From assembly GCA_013298745.1 (NCBI GenBank), contig JAAFIT010000023.1, positions 1-13,268 of the forward strand: a stretch of DNA of 13,268 bases. The letters run 5' to 3'. Source of the DNA: Sphingomonadales bacterium. GTDB lineage: Bacteria; Pseudomonadota; Alphaproteobacteria; Sphingomonadales; Sphingomonadaceae. This document shows positions 1-6,350 of the stretch, piece after piece. A program made the translations under genes and the position numbers. The notes beneath the pieces were generated by a model. That model did not search any database. It was not told the DNA's origin and saw only the letters and a program-made list of their open reading frames with translations. The stretch's first letter is position 1, and every line of letters starts with the position of its first letter.

Positions 1-28
1 CGGCGCGTTCCCCCGTCACAAGAGCGCG

Positions 29-1054
29 ATGTTTGCTGCCCTTCGCCCACTGCTGTTCGCGCTCGATCCCGAAACCGCGCACAACGCCACGCTGATGGCG
101 TTGCGCACCGGGCTGGTGCCGCGCGCGCCGGCCGATGATCCGATTCTGGCAACGACGCTAGCTGGCCTCGCTCTGCCCAATCCGATCGGGCTGGCGGCGG
201 GGTTCGACAAGGATGTGATGGTGCCAGATGCGATGCTGCGTCTGGGTTTCGGCTTCGTCGAATGCGGCTCGGTGACGCCGCGGCCGCAAGACGGCAACCC
301 CAAACCGCGCATTTTCCGGCTGGTCGAGGATGATGCCGTCATCAATCGCCTGGGCTTCAACAATCGCGGCCTCGAACACGCTGTGGTGCGGCTTCAGGCG
401 CGCCGGGGGCGCTCTGGCATTGTCGGTATCAACCTTGGCGCCAATAAGGATGCCAGTGATCGCGCTGCCGATTATGTGACCGGCGTCCGCGCGGCGGCAG
501 CGCTCGCCAGCTATGTCACCGTCAACATTTCGTCACCCAACACGCCGGGTCTGCGCGCGTTGCAGGACGGCGCGGCGCTGGCCGATCTGGTGGCGCGGGT
601 GATCGAAGCGCGCGGCAATATCGCGGTGCCTTTGTTCGTCAAGGTGGCGCCCGATCTCGAGCCGCAGGATTTCGATGCCATCGCCCGTATCGCGCTCGAT
701 GGCGGGGTCGATGGCTTGATCGTGTCCAACACGACGATTTCGCGGCCTCCCCTCGCCAGCGTCCATGCCGGCGAGACCGGCGGCCTGTCGGGCGCACCGT
801 TGAAACCGCTGGCGCTCGCCGCATTGCAAGGCTTTGCACGGGCAACCGGCGGGGCGCTGCCGTTGATCGCGGCGGGCGGCATCGCCTCGGGCGCCGATGC
901 CTATGCCCGGATTCGCGCCGGGGCGAGCGCGGTGCAGCTCTATTCGGCGCTGGTCTATGAAGGGCCGAGGCTGGTGCAGCGGATCAAGACCGAGCTGGCG
1001 GCGCTGTTGCGCCGTGATGGCTTTGCCAGTGTGGCGGCGGCGGTCGGTGCCTGA
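29..1054 (+). CDS. pyrD: Dihydroorotate dehydrogenase (quinone), class 2
   Basis: Fourth step of de novo pyrimidine synthesis: FMN-dependent oxidation of dihydroorotate to orotate, passing electrons to membrane quinone. The 341-residue length fits class 2 enzymes. The N-terminal stretch with the LDPETAH motif resembles the class 2 extension that contacts the membrane and quinone. Seen in order: NPIGLAAGFDKD, a VTPRPQDGNPKPR stretch, INRLGFNN, NISSPNTPGLR (residues 166-176, with S169 in the place of the class 2 catalytic serine; class 1 enzymes use Cys), FVKVAPDL, IVSNTT, the AAGGI phosphate-binding turn and GASAVQLYSALVYEGP. The ATG at 29 gives an N-terminus that matches the family; only a weak AGAG precedes it. 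The gene overlaps the acetyltransferase gene behind it by 8 nt, so the two are probably co-transcribed. The family call is very secure. Confidence 0.97.
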   Translation: MFAALRPLLFALDPETAHNATLMALRTGLVPRAPADDPILATTLAGLALPNPIGLAAGFDKDVMVPDAMLRLGFGFVECGSVTPRPQDGNPKPRIFRLVEDDAVINRLGFNNRGLEHAVVRLQARRGRSGIVGINLGANKDASDRAADYVTGVRAAAALASYVTVNISSPNTPGLRALQDGAALADLVARVIEARGNIAVPLFVKVAPDLEPQDFDAIARIALDGGVDGLIVSNTTISRPPLASVHAGETGGLSGAPLKPLALAALQGFARATGGALPLIAAGGIASGADAYARIRAGASAVQLYSALVYEGPRLVQRIKTELAALLRRDGFASVAAAVGA

Positions 1055-1478
1055 ATCCGAGGCTGAGATCGGCGTTCTGGCCGACGCCGAGATTTCGGCA
1101 GCGGCAGCGCTATGGGAAGCGGCCGGGCTGACGCGGCCTTGGAACGACCCCGTCGCCGATGCCCAGCGCGCGCTGGCCGGGCCAGCCTCGACGATCCTTG
1201 TGGCGCGTCACGACGGCACGCTAATCGGCACAGTGATGACAGGGCACGATGGCCACCGCGGTTGGGTCTATTATCTCGCCGTCGCTGCCCCGGCACAGCG
1301 TCAGGGTGTGGCGCGCCGTCTGATGGCCGCCGCCGAAGCCTGGTGTGCCGCAGCCGGCGTCGTCCGGCTCAACCTGATGGTCCGTGCCGACAATGCCGGG
1401 GTGATCGGATTTTATGATCGGCTCGGCTATCGGCAATCCGATGTCGTGGTGCTGCAAAAGGACCTGCCGTCAATATGA
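1047..1478 (+). CDS. ypeA: GNAT family N-acetyltransferase, YpeA-like
   Basis: Predicted cytoplasmic acetyl-CoA-dependent acetyltransferase of 143 residues. It has the hallmarks of E. coli YpeA: LWEAAGLTRPWNDP near the N-terminus, a GTVMTGHDGHRGWVYYLAV core strand region, and the acetyl-CoA pyrophosphate loop QRQGVA (residues 84-89), followed by an FYDRLGY motif near the C-terminus. The substrate is unknown. I chose the GTG at 1047, which overlaps the pyrD stop by 8 nt, because homologues begin a few residues before the EIGVL strand. An in-frame ATG at 1017 would add ten residues and overlap pyrD more. Neither start has a clear Shine-Dalgarno sequence, so translation is probably coupled to pyrD. 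The family is certain; the precise start is moderately certain. Confidence 0.88.
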   Translation: MPESEAEIGVLADAEISAAAALWEAAGLTRPWNDPVADAQRALAGPASTILVARHDGTLIGTVMTGHDGHRGWVYYLAVAAPAQRQGVARRLMAAAEAWCAAAGVVRLNLMVRADNAGVIGFYDRLGYRQSDVVVLQKDLPSI

Positions 1479-1496
1479 GGCTCGGTCCGCAGCCTC

Positions 1497-1524
1497 TTGC
1501 CGCCAGCAATCCCCCCGCTATGGT
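1497..1524 (+). promoter_or_regulatory. Candidate housekeeping promoter for a leaderless ggt transcript
   Basis: TTGCCG at 1497-1502, a 16-nt spacer, then TATGGT at 1519-1524 in a GCTATGGT context. This resembles the alphaproteobacterial pattern of a TTG-type -35 and a GCTA-type -10. A start site 7 nt past the -10 would be the A of the ggt ATG at 1531, so the mRNA would have no leader. This agrees with the absence of any Shine-Dalgarno sequence before that ATG. Inferred from spacing and motif only. Confidence 0.4.
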
Positions 1525-1530
1525 CTGGCC

Positions 1531-3246
1531 ATGATCAAATCCTTCCTCACCCTGCCACTGCTGGCGCTCGTCTCCGCCATGGCGATCCCCGCTGTCGCCA
1601 AGGCGCCCGATGCGCCGGCGCTCACTGCCAACGCCGTGTCAGCGGCCGATCCGCGCGGCACCGCCGCCGGCATTGCAATGCTGAAGCAGGGTGGTAACGC
1701 CATGGACGCCATTGGCGCGACCATGCTGGCGCTGACGGTGGTCGAGCCGCAGTCGTCGGGGATCGGCGGCGGTGGCCTGCTTGTCTATCAACCCGCCAAG
1801 GCCAAGACGCCGCTGACCTTTGACGGTCGCGAAAAGGCACCGCTGGCGGCGACCCAGGACCTGTTCATGGGCGTTGATGGCAAGCCGCAGCCGCGCAGCG
1901 AAGCTGTGCCGGGCGGCAAGAGCGTCGGCGTGCCGGGCAATGTCGCGATGCTGGCGCTGGCGCATGAAAAGCTCGGCAAGCTGCCCTGGGCGGCGATCTT
2001 CCAGCCGGCGATCGATCTCGCTCGCAATGGCTATATCGTTTCGCCGCGGATGGCCCGCGCTATCGCAGGTAGCGCCAAGACATTGGCGCGCAGCCCGGAA
2101 GCGGCTGCGCTGTTCCTCAACGCCGATGGCACGCCAAAGGGTGAAGGCACGCGCATCATCAATGAACCGCTGGCGCAGACGCTCGAAGCGATCGCCAAGG
2201 GTGGCCCGGATGCCTTCTATAAGGGCGAAACGGCCAAGGCGATCGTCACCCGCGTCACGACGGCGCCCACCAACCCGTCGTCGATGACGCTTGCCGACAT
2301 GGCGGCCTATGAAGCCAAGGCACGGCCGCCGGTGTGCGCTGATTATCGCCGCTACAAGGTCTGTGGCATGGGGCCGCCTTCGGCGGGCGGCATTGCCGTT
2401 CTGGCGATCCTCAAGCAGCTCGAAGGCTTTGACATGGCCAAGCTCGGCCCTGACAGTACGGTCGCCTGGCACCTGATCGCCGAAAGCCAGCGCCTCGCCT
2501 TTGCCGACCGTGCCATGTACGGCGGCGACGGCGATTTCGTCCCGGTGCCGGTCGAAGGGCTGGTCGCTGCCGATTATCTGAAAAGCCGCGGCGCCTTGAT
2601 CAAGGCCGATGCGACCATGCCCAAGGCTCCTGCCGGCATGCCCAAGGGCGCCAAGCCCCGCACCATGGCGCCGGGCAGCGAAGTCCCATCGACGACGCAC
2701 TTTGCCGCTGTCGATGCGGCCGGCAATGTCGCATCATTGACCTCGACGGTTGAAGGCAGCTTCGGCTCTTCGCTGGTGGCGGGCGGCATGGTGCTCAACA
2801 ACGAACTCACCGATTTCAGCTTCGAGCCATCGGAAAAGGGCGCGCTCGTCGCCAACCGCGTCCAGGGCGGCAAGCGGCCGCGGTCATCGATGTCGCCAAC
2901 GATCGTTTATGATGCCAGCGGCAAGCCGATCCTCGCCATCGGCGCGGCCGGCGGCATGACCATTCCGGCGCAGGTGGCGAAGGCCATTGTCGGGGTGCTC
3001 GATTGGAAACTGCCCGTCGGTGACGCGATTGCGCTGCCGCAAATCTATGTCAACGACGATCTGGTGGTGGTCGAAGCCGGGCCGCAGGGCGAACGACTGG
3101 TGGCGATGATCCCGGCCTTGCAAAAGCTTGGCCACAAGGTTGTCTCCTTCCCGCTGCCGCTAAAGGCCAATGGCATCGAACGTGTCGGCAGCGGCTGGCG
3201 CGGTGGTGTCGATCCGCGCAGCGAAGGCGTCGCGGCGGGTTTTTGA
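1531..3246 (+). CDS. ggt: Gamma-glutamyltransferase precursor (secreted)
   Basis: N-terminal-nucleophile hydrolase/transpeptidase that removes or transfers the gamma-glutamyl group of glutathione and related compounds. From the ATG at 1531 the protein has 571 residues and opens with a signal peptide: a Lys, a hydrophobic stretch of about 15 residues and a likely cleavage after AVA (A23), so it should be periplasmic or exported. Family marks: GGNAMDA, GIGGGG, DGREKAP (R100, the counterpart of the substrate-carboxylate arginine), STTHFAAVD with T388 as the expected self-cleavage and catalytic threonine, NNELTDFS, the SSMSPT oxyanion/substrate segment (S452-S453) and AAGGM. Self-cleavage at T388 would give a large subunit and a small subunit of about 184 residues. 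A loop between DFS and RPRSS is present, slightly shorter than I recall for E. coli. The acyl-CoA ligase gene starts 11 nt after the stop. The open frame extends upstream to 1414 but without a plausible protein. Confidence 0.95.
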   Translation: MIKSFLTLPLLALVSAMAIPAVAKAPDAPALTANAVSAADPRGTAAGIAMLKQGGNAMDAIGATMLALTVVEPQSSGIGGGGLLVYQPAKAKTPLTFDGREKAPLAATQDLFMGVDGKPQPRSEAVPGGKSVGVPGNVAMLALAHEKLGKLPWAAIFQPAIDLARNGYIVSPRMARAIAGSAKTLARSPEAAALFLNADGTPKGEGTRIINEPLAQTLEAIAKGGPDAFYKGETAKAIVTRVTTAPTNPSSMTLADMAAYEAKARPPVCADYRRYKVCGMGPPSAGGIAVLAILKQLEGFDMAKLGPDSTVAWHLIAESQRLAFADRAMYGGDGDFVPVPVEGLVAADYLKSRGALIKADATMPKAPAGMPKGAKPRTMAPGSEVPSTTHFAAVDAAGNVASLTSTVEGSFGSSLVAGGMVLNNELTDFSFEPSEKGALVANRVQGGKRPRSSMSPTIVYDASGKPILAIGAAGGMTIPAQVAKAIVGVLDWKLPVGDAIALPQIYVNDDLVVVEAGPQGERLVAMIPALQKLGHKVVSFPLPLKANGIERVGSGWRGGVDPRSEGVAAGF

Positions 3247-3252
3247 GGAGGA
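3246..3252 (+). promoter_or_regulatory. Strong ribosome binding site deciding the acyl-CoA ligase start
   Basis: AGGAGGA begins at the last base of the ggt stop codon and ends 5 nt before the ATG at 3258. It fixes that ATG as the start rather than the in-frame TTG at 3243, which overlaps the ggt stop. A near-perfect SD tied to the preceding stop suggests the ligase is translated efficiently from a ggt-ligase mRNA. Confidence 0.8.
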
Positions 3253-3257
3253 TCGCA

Positions 3258-5132
3258 ATGGCTCCCCCGAAACTGCCACCGCTGCGCCCCGCCAAGATCG
3301 CGGCGCGAGTCGACGCCTGGCCCAATCTGGTCACCATGTTCCTCGATGTGGCTGAGGAGCGTGGCGATGCGCCCTTCCTGTCGAAAAAGATCGATGGCGC
3401 ATGGCGATCGATCAGCTGGGCCGAATCGCGCGACATCGTCGCCAGCCTGTCGGCGGCGCTGATCGATCTCGGCATCAAGCGCGGCGACCGGGTGGCGCTG
3501 GTCAGCGAGAACCGCCCCGAATGGTGCCTGGCGGATCTGGCGATCATGGCGGCCGGCGCCATCACCGTGCCGGCCTACACCACCAACACCCAGGCCGACC
3601 ACGCTCATATCCTTGGCAATTCCGGCGCTCGCGCCGTCATCGTTTCCGGCCCCAAGCTGGCGGCGACACTGCTGCCGGCGGTGGCATCCAGCGAGAATTG
3701 CCGCATCGTCATCGGCATGGACCATCTAAAGGATGCGCAACGCAGCGACAGCGATCTGCGTGTGCACCAATGGGACGCGTTGCTCGCGGCTCGCGCCGGC
3801 AGCCTTGTCGACGATCGCGCCGCGGTACGCACCCGCGCGACGATGCAGCGCCACGATCTGGCGTGCCTGATCTACACCAGTGGCACTGGCGGCGCGCCGC
3901 GCGGCGTGCGGCAACATCATGGCGCCATCATGCGCAATATCGCTGGCGCCATCACCGTCATCGAACAGGATTTCGACCCGCCGGAAATGTCGGGTTCGCC
4001 GGTGGGTGAGCTGTTCCTCAGCTTCCTGCCGCTCTCCCACGCCTATGAACACACAGCCGGCCAGTACATGCCGATGGGGATGGGCGGGCAGATCTACTAT
4101 GCGGAAGGCCTCGAAAAGCTCGCCGCCAATATCGAGGAGGCGAAGCCGACCTTCATGGTCGTGGTGCCGCGCTTGTTCGAAGTGCTGCGCACCCGCATCG
4201 CCAAGCAGATCGAGAAACAGGGCGGTGTTGCCGTCACCCTGCTTAACCAGGCGCTGCGGCTGGCGCGCAAGGAAGCGCGCAACGAGCCGTTGAGCCTCGC
4301 CGACAAGCTGCTCGATGCCGCGCTGGAACGCACGATCCGCAAGTCGATCCGCGCCAAATTCGGTGGCCGGTTGAAAGGGCTGGTTGCCGGCGGCGCGCCG
4401 CTCAACCCCGAAGTCGGCATCTTCTTCTCGGCGATCGGCATCGCCATCCTGCAAGGCTATGGGCAGACCGAGGCCGGCCCGGTGATTTCGTGCAACCGGC
4501 CGCGGGCGCGGCTTAAGATGCACACCGTCGGCCCGCCGCTTGAGGGCGTCGAGGTGAAGATTGCGGCTGACGGCGAAATCTGTGTCCGCGGTGAACTGGT
4601 GATGGACGGCTATTGGATGAACGACGCCGAAAGCCACCGCGTGCTGCAGGACGGCTGGCTGCTGACCGGCGACATCGGCCATTTCGACAAGGATGGCCAC
4701 CTTGTGATCACCGATCGCAAGAAGGACATTCTGATCAACGACAAGGGCGACAATGTCGCGCCGCAACGCGTTGAAGGCATGCTGACACTGCAAGACGAGA
4801 TCGCCCAGGCGATGGTCTATGGCGACAAGCGGCCCTATCTCGTCGGCGTGGTCGTCCCCGAAGCCGAATGGGCGCTCGGCTGGGCGCGCGAAATGGGCAT
4901 GCCGGCGGACCTGAAGAAGCTCGCCAAGGAACCCGAGTTCCACCGTGCTGTCATGGCTGCGGTGGACCGCGTCAATGCCAAGCTCTCGGTCATCGAAAAG
5001 GTCCGCCGCGTCATCATCGCCGACGAAGCCTTCACCACTGACAACCAGCAGATGACGCCGTCACTGAAGATCCGCCGTCATGTGCTGAAACAGGTTTATG
5101 GTGAACGGCTGGACAAGCTGTACGCAGGATGA
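3258..5132 (+). CDS. AMP-dependent long-chain acyl-CoA synthetase/ligase
   Basis: Member of the ANL adenylating superfamily, 624 residues, most like long-chain fatty acyl-CoA synthetases (FAA1/FadD15 type): ATP plus fatty acid gives acyl-adenylate, then acyl-CoA. Motifs in order: phosphate-binding loop YTSGTGGAPRGV (residues 206-217), LPLSHAYEHTAGQ, GGAPLNPEV, YGQTEAGP (Y401, T404, E405), LLTGDIG with D472 for ribose binding, DRKKDILIN (R487), and a C-terminal TPSLKIRRH segment that should hold the adenylation lysine. The long insertion before YGQTEAGP is typical of long-chain enzymes. The A3 loop departs from the usual TSGTTGxPKG at two places (T to G, K to R); all other key residues are intact. 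No signal peptide; probably cytoplasmic or membrane-associated. Chain-length preference cannot be read from the sequence. It follows ggt by 11 nt. Confidence 0.92.
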   Translation: MAPPKLPPLRPAKIAARVDAWPNLVTMFLDVAEERGDAPFLSKKIDGAWRSISWAESRDIVASLSAALIDLGIKRGDRVALVSENRPEWCLADLAIMAAGAITVPAYTTNTQADHAHILGNSGARAVIVSGPKLAATLLPAVASSENCRIVIGMDHLKDAQRSDSDLRVHQWDALLAARAGSLVDDRAAVRTRATMQRHDLACLIYTSGTGGAPRGVRQHHGAIMRNIAGAITVIEQDFDPPEMSGSPVGELFLSFLPLSHAYEHTAGQYMPMGMGGQIYYAEGLEKLAANIEEAKPTFMVVVPRLFEVLRTRIAKQIEKQGGVAVTLLNQALRLARKEARNEPLSLADKLLDAALERTIRKSIRAKFGGRLKGLVAGGAPLNPEVGIFFSAIGIAILQGYGQTEAGPVISCNRPRARLKMHTVGPPLEGVEVKIAADGEICVRGELVMDGYWMNDAESHRVLQDGWLLTGDIGHFDKDGHLVITDRKKDILINDKGDNVAPQRVEGMLTLQDEIAQAMVYGDKRPYLVGVVVPEAEWALGWAREMGMPADLKKLAKEPEFHRAVMAAVDRVNAKLSVIEKVRRVIIADEAFTTDNQQMTPSLKIRRHVLKQVYGERLDKLYAG

Positions 5133-5175
5133 CGCCGCGGTACCCTATGCACTATTCCGTATAGCCGCCGCGGCG
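5133..5175 (+). terminator. Possible terminator hairpin after the acyl-CoA ligase gene
   Basis: Directly after the TGA there is an 8-nt perfect inverted repeat, CGCCGCGG at 5133-5140 against CCGCGGCG at 5168-5175. A second inner pairing joins CTAT (5145-5148) and ATAG (5161-5164). No T-tract follows, so intrinsic termination is uncertain. In such GC-rich DNA an 8-bp match may also be chance. Confidence 0.3.
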
Positions 5176-5237
5176 CGGCGACGCGACAATTCCCACGCTC
5201 GGCGGCGACATGGCCGCAGGGTAAAGGGAGACTCGTC

Positions 5238-5426
5238 ATGTTTGCCACAAATGTCGGTAGCGCTGATCGCGTGCTGCGCATCATTCTCGGGATCGGTCTG
5301 TTGTCGCTGGTCTTCATCGGACCGCAAACGCCCTGGGGCTGGCTCGGGCTTGTCCCGCTGTTCACCGGCCTGATGCGCACCTGTCCGCTCTATTCGGTGT
5401 TCGGCTGGAACAGCGGCGCGCGATAA
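5238..5426 (+). CDS. Small inner-membrane protein, DUF2892 (YgaP-like membrane domain)
   Basis: A 62-residue protein. It has the DUF2892 pattern: N-terminal NVGSADRVLRIILG, a first membrane segment at about residues 11-28, a short turn GPQTPWGW, and a second hydrophobic segment at about 35-52 containing the family's CPLYSVFG ending (one cysteine). The same two-helix module is fused to rhodanese in E. coli YgaP, but here it stands alone. Start: ATG at 5238 preceded by AAAGGGAG at 5223-5230 at good spacing. The AhpD-like gene begins 16 nt after the stop, so they form a pair. The role is unknown; the cysteine and the CxxC-containing neighbour suggest thiol or sulfur chemistry, which is inference only. 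Confidence 0.88.
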   Translation: MFATNVGSADRVLRIILGIGLLSLVFIGPQTPWGWLGLVPLFTGLMRTCPLYSVFGWNSGAR

Positions 5427-5442
5427 CCCGAAAGGCTGCACG

Positions 5443-5817
5443 ATGGTCGAAGATTGGTCAGCCCTCATCGGCGGCATGAATGGGGCCGTGCGCGATCTGC
5501 GCAAGGCGTCGCCCGATGTCATGAAGGCCTTTGCCGATATGGCGCGCGCCGCGCATGGCGGCGAGGCTCTTGATGGCCGCACACGGGAGTTGATCGCGCT
5601 CGGCATCAGCGTCGCGGTGCGCTGTGATCCGTGCATCGCCTACCACGCCGAAGGCGCGCTCAAGCAGGGCGCGACTCGCGCCGAAATCGCCGAGGCGCTG
5701 GCGATGGCGGTCTATATGGGTGCCGGTCCGTCGGTGATGTACGCCGCCAAGGCGCTTGAAGCCGTCGATCAGGTCGCCGCGAGCAACGCTGCCAGCCGGG
5801 TGACATCGGCCACATAA
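5443..5817 (+). CDS. Carboxymuconolactone decarboxylase family protein, AhpD-like
   Basis: 124 residues, mostly helical, with the AhpD-type signature: LDGRTRELIALGISVAVRCDPCIAYH, where C61-x-x-C64 and H68 form the peroxidase/disulfide-reductase core, followed by GATRAEIAEALAMAVYMGAGPSVMYA. Family members with CxxC are alkylhydroperoxidase-like thiol-disulfide proteins rather than true lactone decarboxylases. The start is set by AAAGG at 5431-5435, 7 nt before the ATG. It probably shares an mRNA with the DUF2892 gene upstream. The last 49 nt overlap the 3' end of the oppositely oriented tetR gene; the tail beyond EAVDQ is low in complexity and may be less constrained. The substrate is unknown. 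Confidence 0.9.
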   Translation: MVEDWSALIGGMNGAVRDLRKASPDVMKAFADMARAAHGGEALDGRTRELIALGISVAVRCDPCIAYHAEGALKQGATRAEIAEALAMAVYMGAGPSVMYAAKALEAVDQVAASNAASRVTSAT

Positions 5818-6308
5818 GTCGCTTCATCGAGCCGGGCATGCTTCAGCCCGTCAGCCGCATTGACGACAAGCCGCGCCAGCGTAGCATCGCCCAGCCGCGC
5901 CGTTACCAGCGCCAGGAACCGCGCCGTGACATCGCGGTGCACGTCGTCCGCCAAGGTTTCGGCTTCGGCCAGAATCTCGGCCGCGTGCGGCGTTGCCGCG
6001 AGCAAACGCTGGATCGGTAGGTCCTTCGCCAGAATCGCCGCCGCAAGTCCCTCCGCCTTCGGCGCATCGGCCGCCCAGGCCGCTTCGGCAGCGGCAATCG
6101 CATCGGCCATCAGGCTTTCGGTAAGCGCCCGGAACACCGCCGCCTTGTTGGGAAACACCGTGTAGAGCAGCGGCCGCGACACCCCGGCGGCAGCGGCGAT
6201 ATCGGCCATTGCCGCGCGCCGATAGCCAAAGCGCGAAAAGGCCTCGAGCGCCGCAGCGACAATGGCCCGGCGCCGGTCGGGCGTAGCATTTGACAAATCA
6301 TACGACAT
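5769..6308 (-). CDS. TetR family transcriptional regulator
   Basis: 179 residues. The N-terminal 60 residues carry the TetR DNA-binding fold: RRRAIVAAALEAFSRFGYRRAAMADIA, then the turn and recognition helix AAGVSRPLLYTVFPNKAAVF (about residues 39-59). The remainder is an alanine-rich all-helical ligand/dimerisation domain that I cannot assign to a ligand. The start codon at 6308-6306 lies inside a perfect inverted repeat, the likely operator, so autoregulation is expected. The gene is divergent from the epimerase/reductase at 6351, the most probable target. The 3' end overlaps the AhpD-like gene by 49 bp tail to tail. A TTG three codons after the start region (6296) is a less likely alternative start. 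Confidence 0.92.
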   Translation of the reverse strand: MSYDLSNATPDRRRAIVAAALEAFSRFGYRRAAMADIAAAAGVSRPLLYTVFPNKAAVFRALTESLMADAIAAAEAAWAADAPKAEGLAAAILAKDLPIQRLLAATPHAAEILAEAETLADDVHRDVTARFLALVTARLGDATLARLVVNAADGLKHARLDEATYVADVTRLAALLAAT

Positions 6309-6314
6309 TTGTCA
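6291..6314. promoter_or_regulatory. Probable TetR operator, perfect 8-8-8 inverted repeat
   Basis: TGACAAAT at 6291-6298 and ATTTGTCA at 6307-6314 are exact reverse complements separated by 8 nt. The whole element is AT-rich in otherwise GC-rich DNA. It spans the tetR start codon (6306-6308) and the first codons. On the + strand the left half contains TTGACA at 6290-6295, a consensus -35 for the epimerase promoter, though I see no clear -10 at the right distance. Size, symmetry and position between divergent genes are typical of TetR-family operators; binding itself is inferred. Confidence 0.7.
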
Positions 6315-6350
6315 GATTGTTATCACGCCAAGATGGTGAAGGGAAGTCGC

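Noticed and set aside
1639..2700. 353-codon open frame on the - strand inside ggt
   Set aside because: It mirrors the codon bias of ggt in GC-rich DNA, has an Arg/His-rich low-plausibility translation and no SD, and ggt itself is unmistakable.
3726..4943. 405-codon open frame on the - strand inside the acyl-CoA ligase gene
   Set aside because: Antisense shadow; the translation has no recognisable domain and the + strand protein has all family motifs.
5201..5216. GCGGC/GCCGC short inverted repeat upstream of the DUF2892 gene
   Set aside because: Only 5 bp in very GC-rich DNA; expected by chance.
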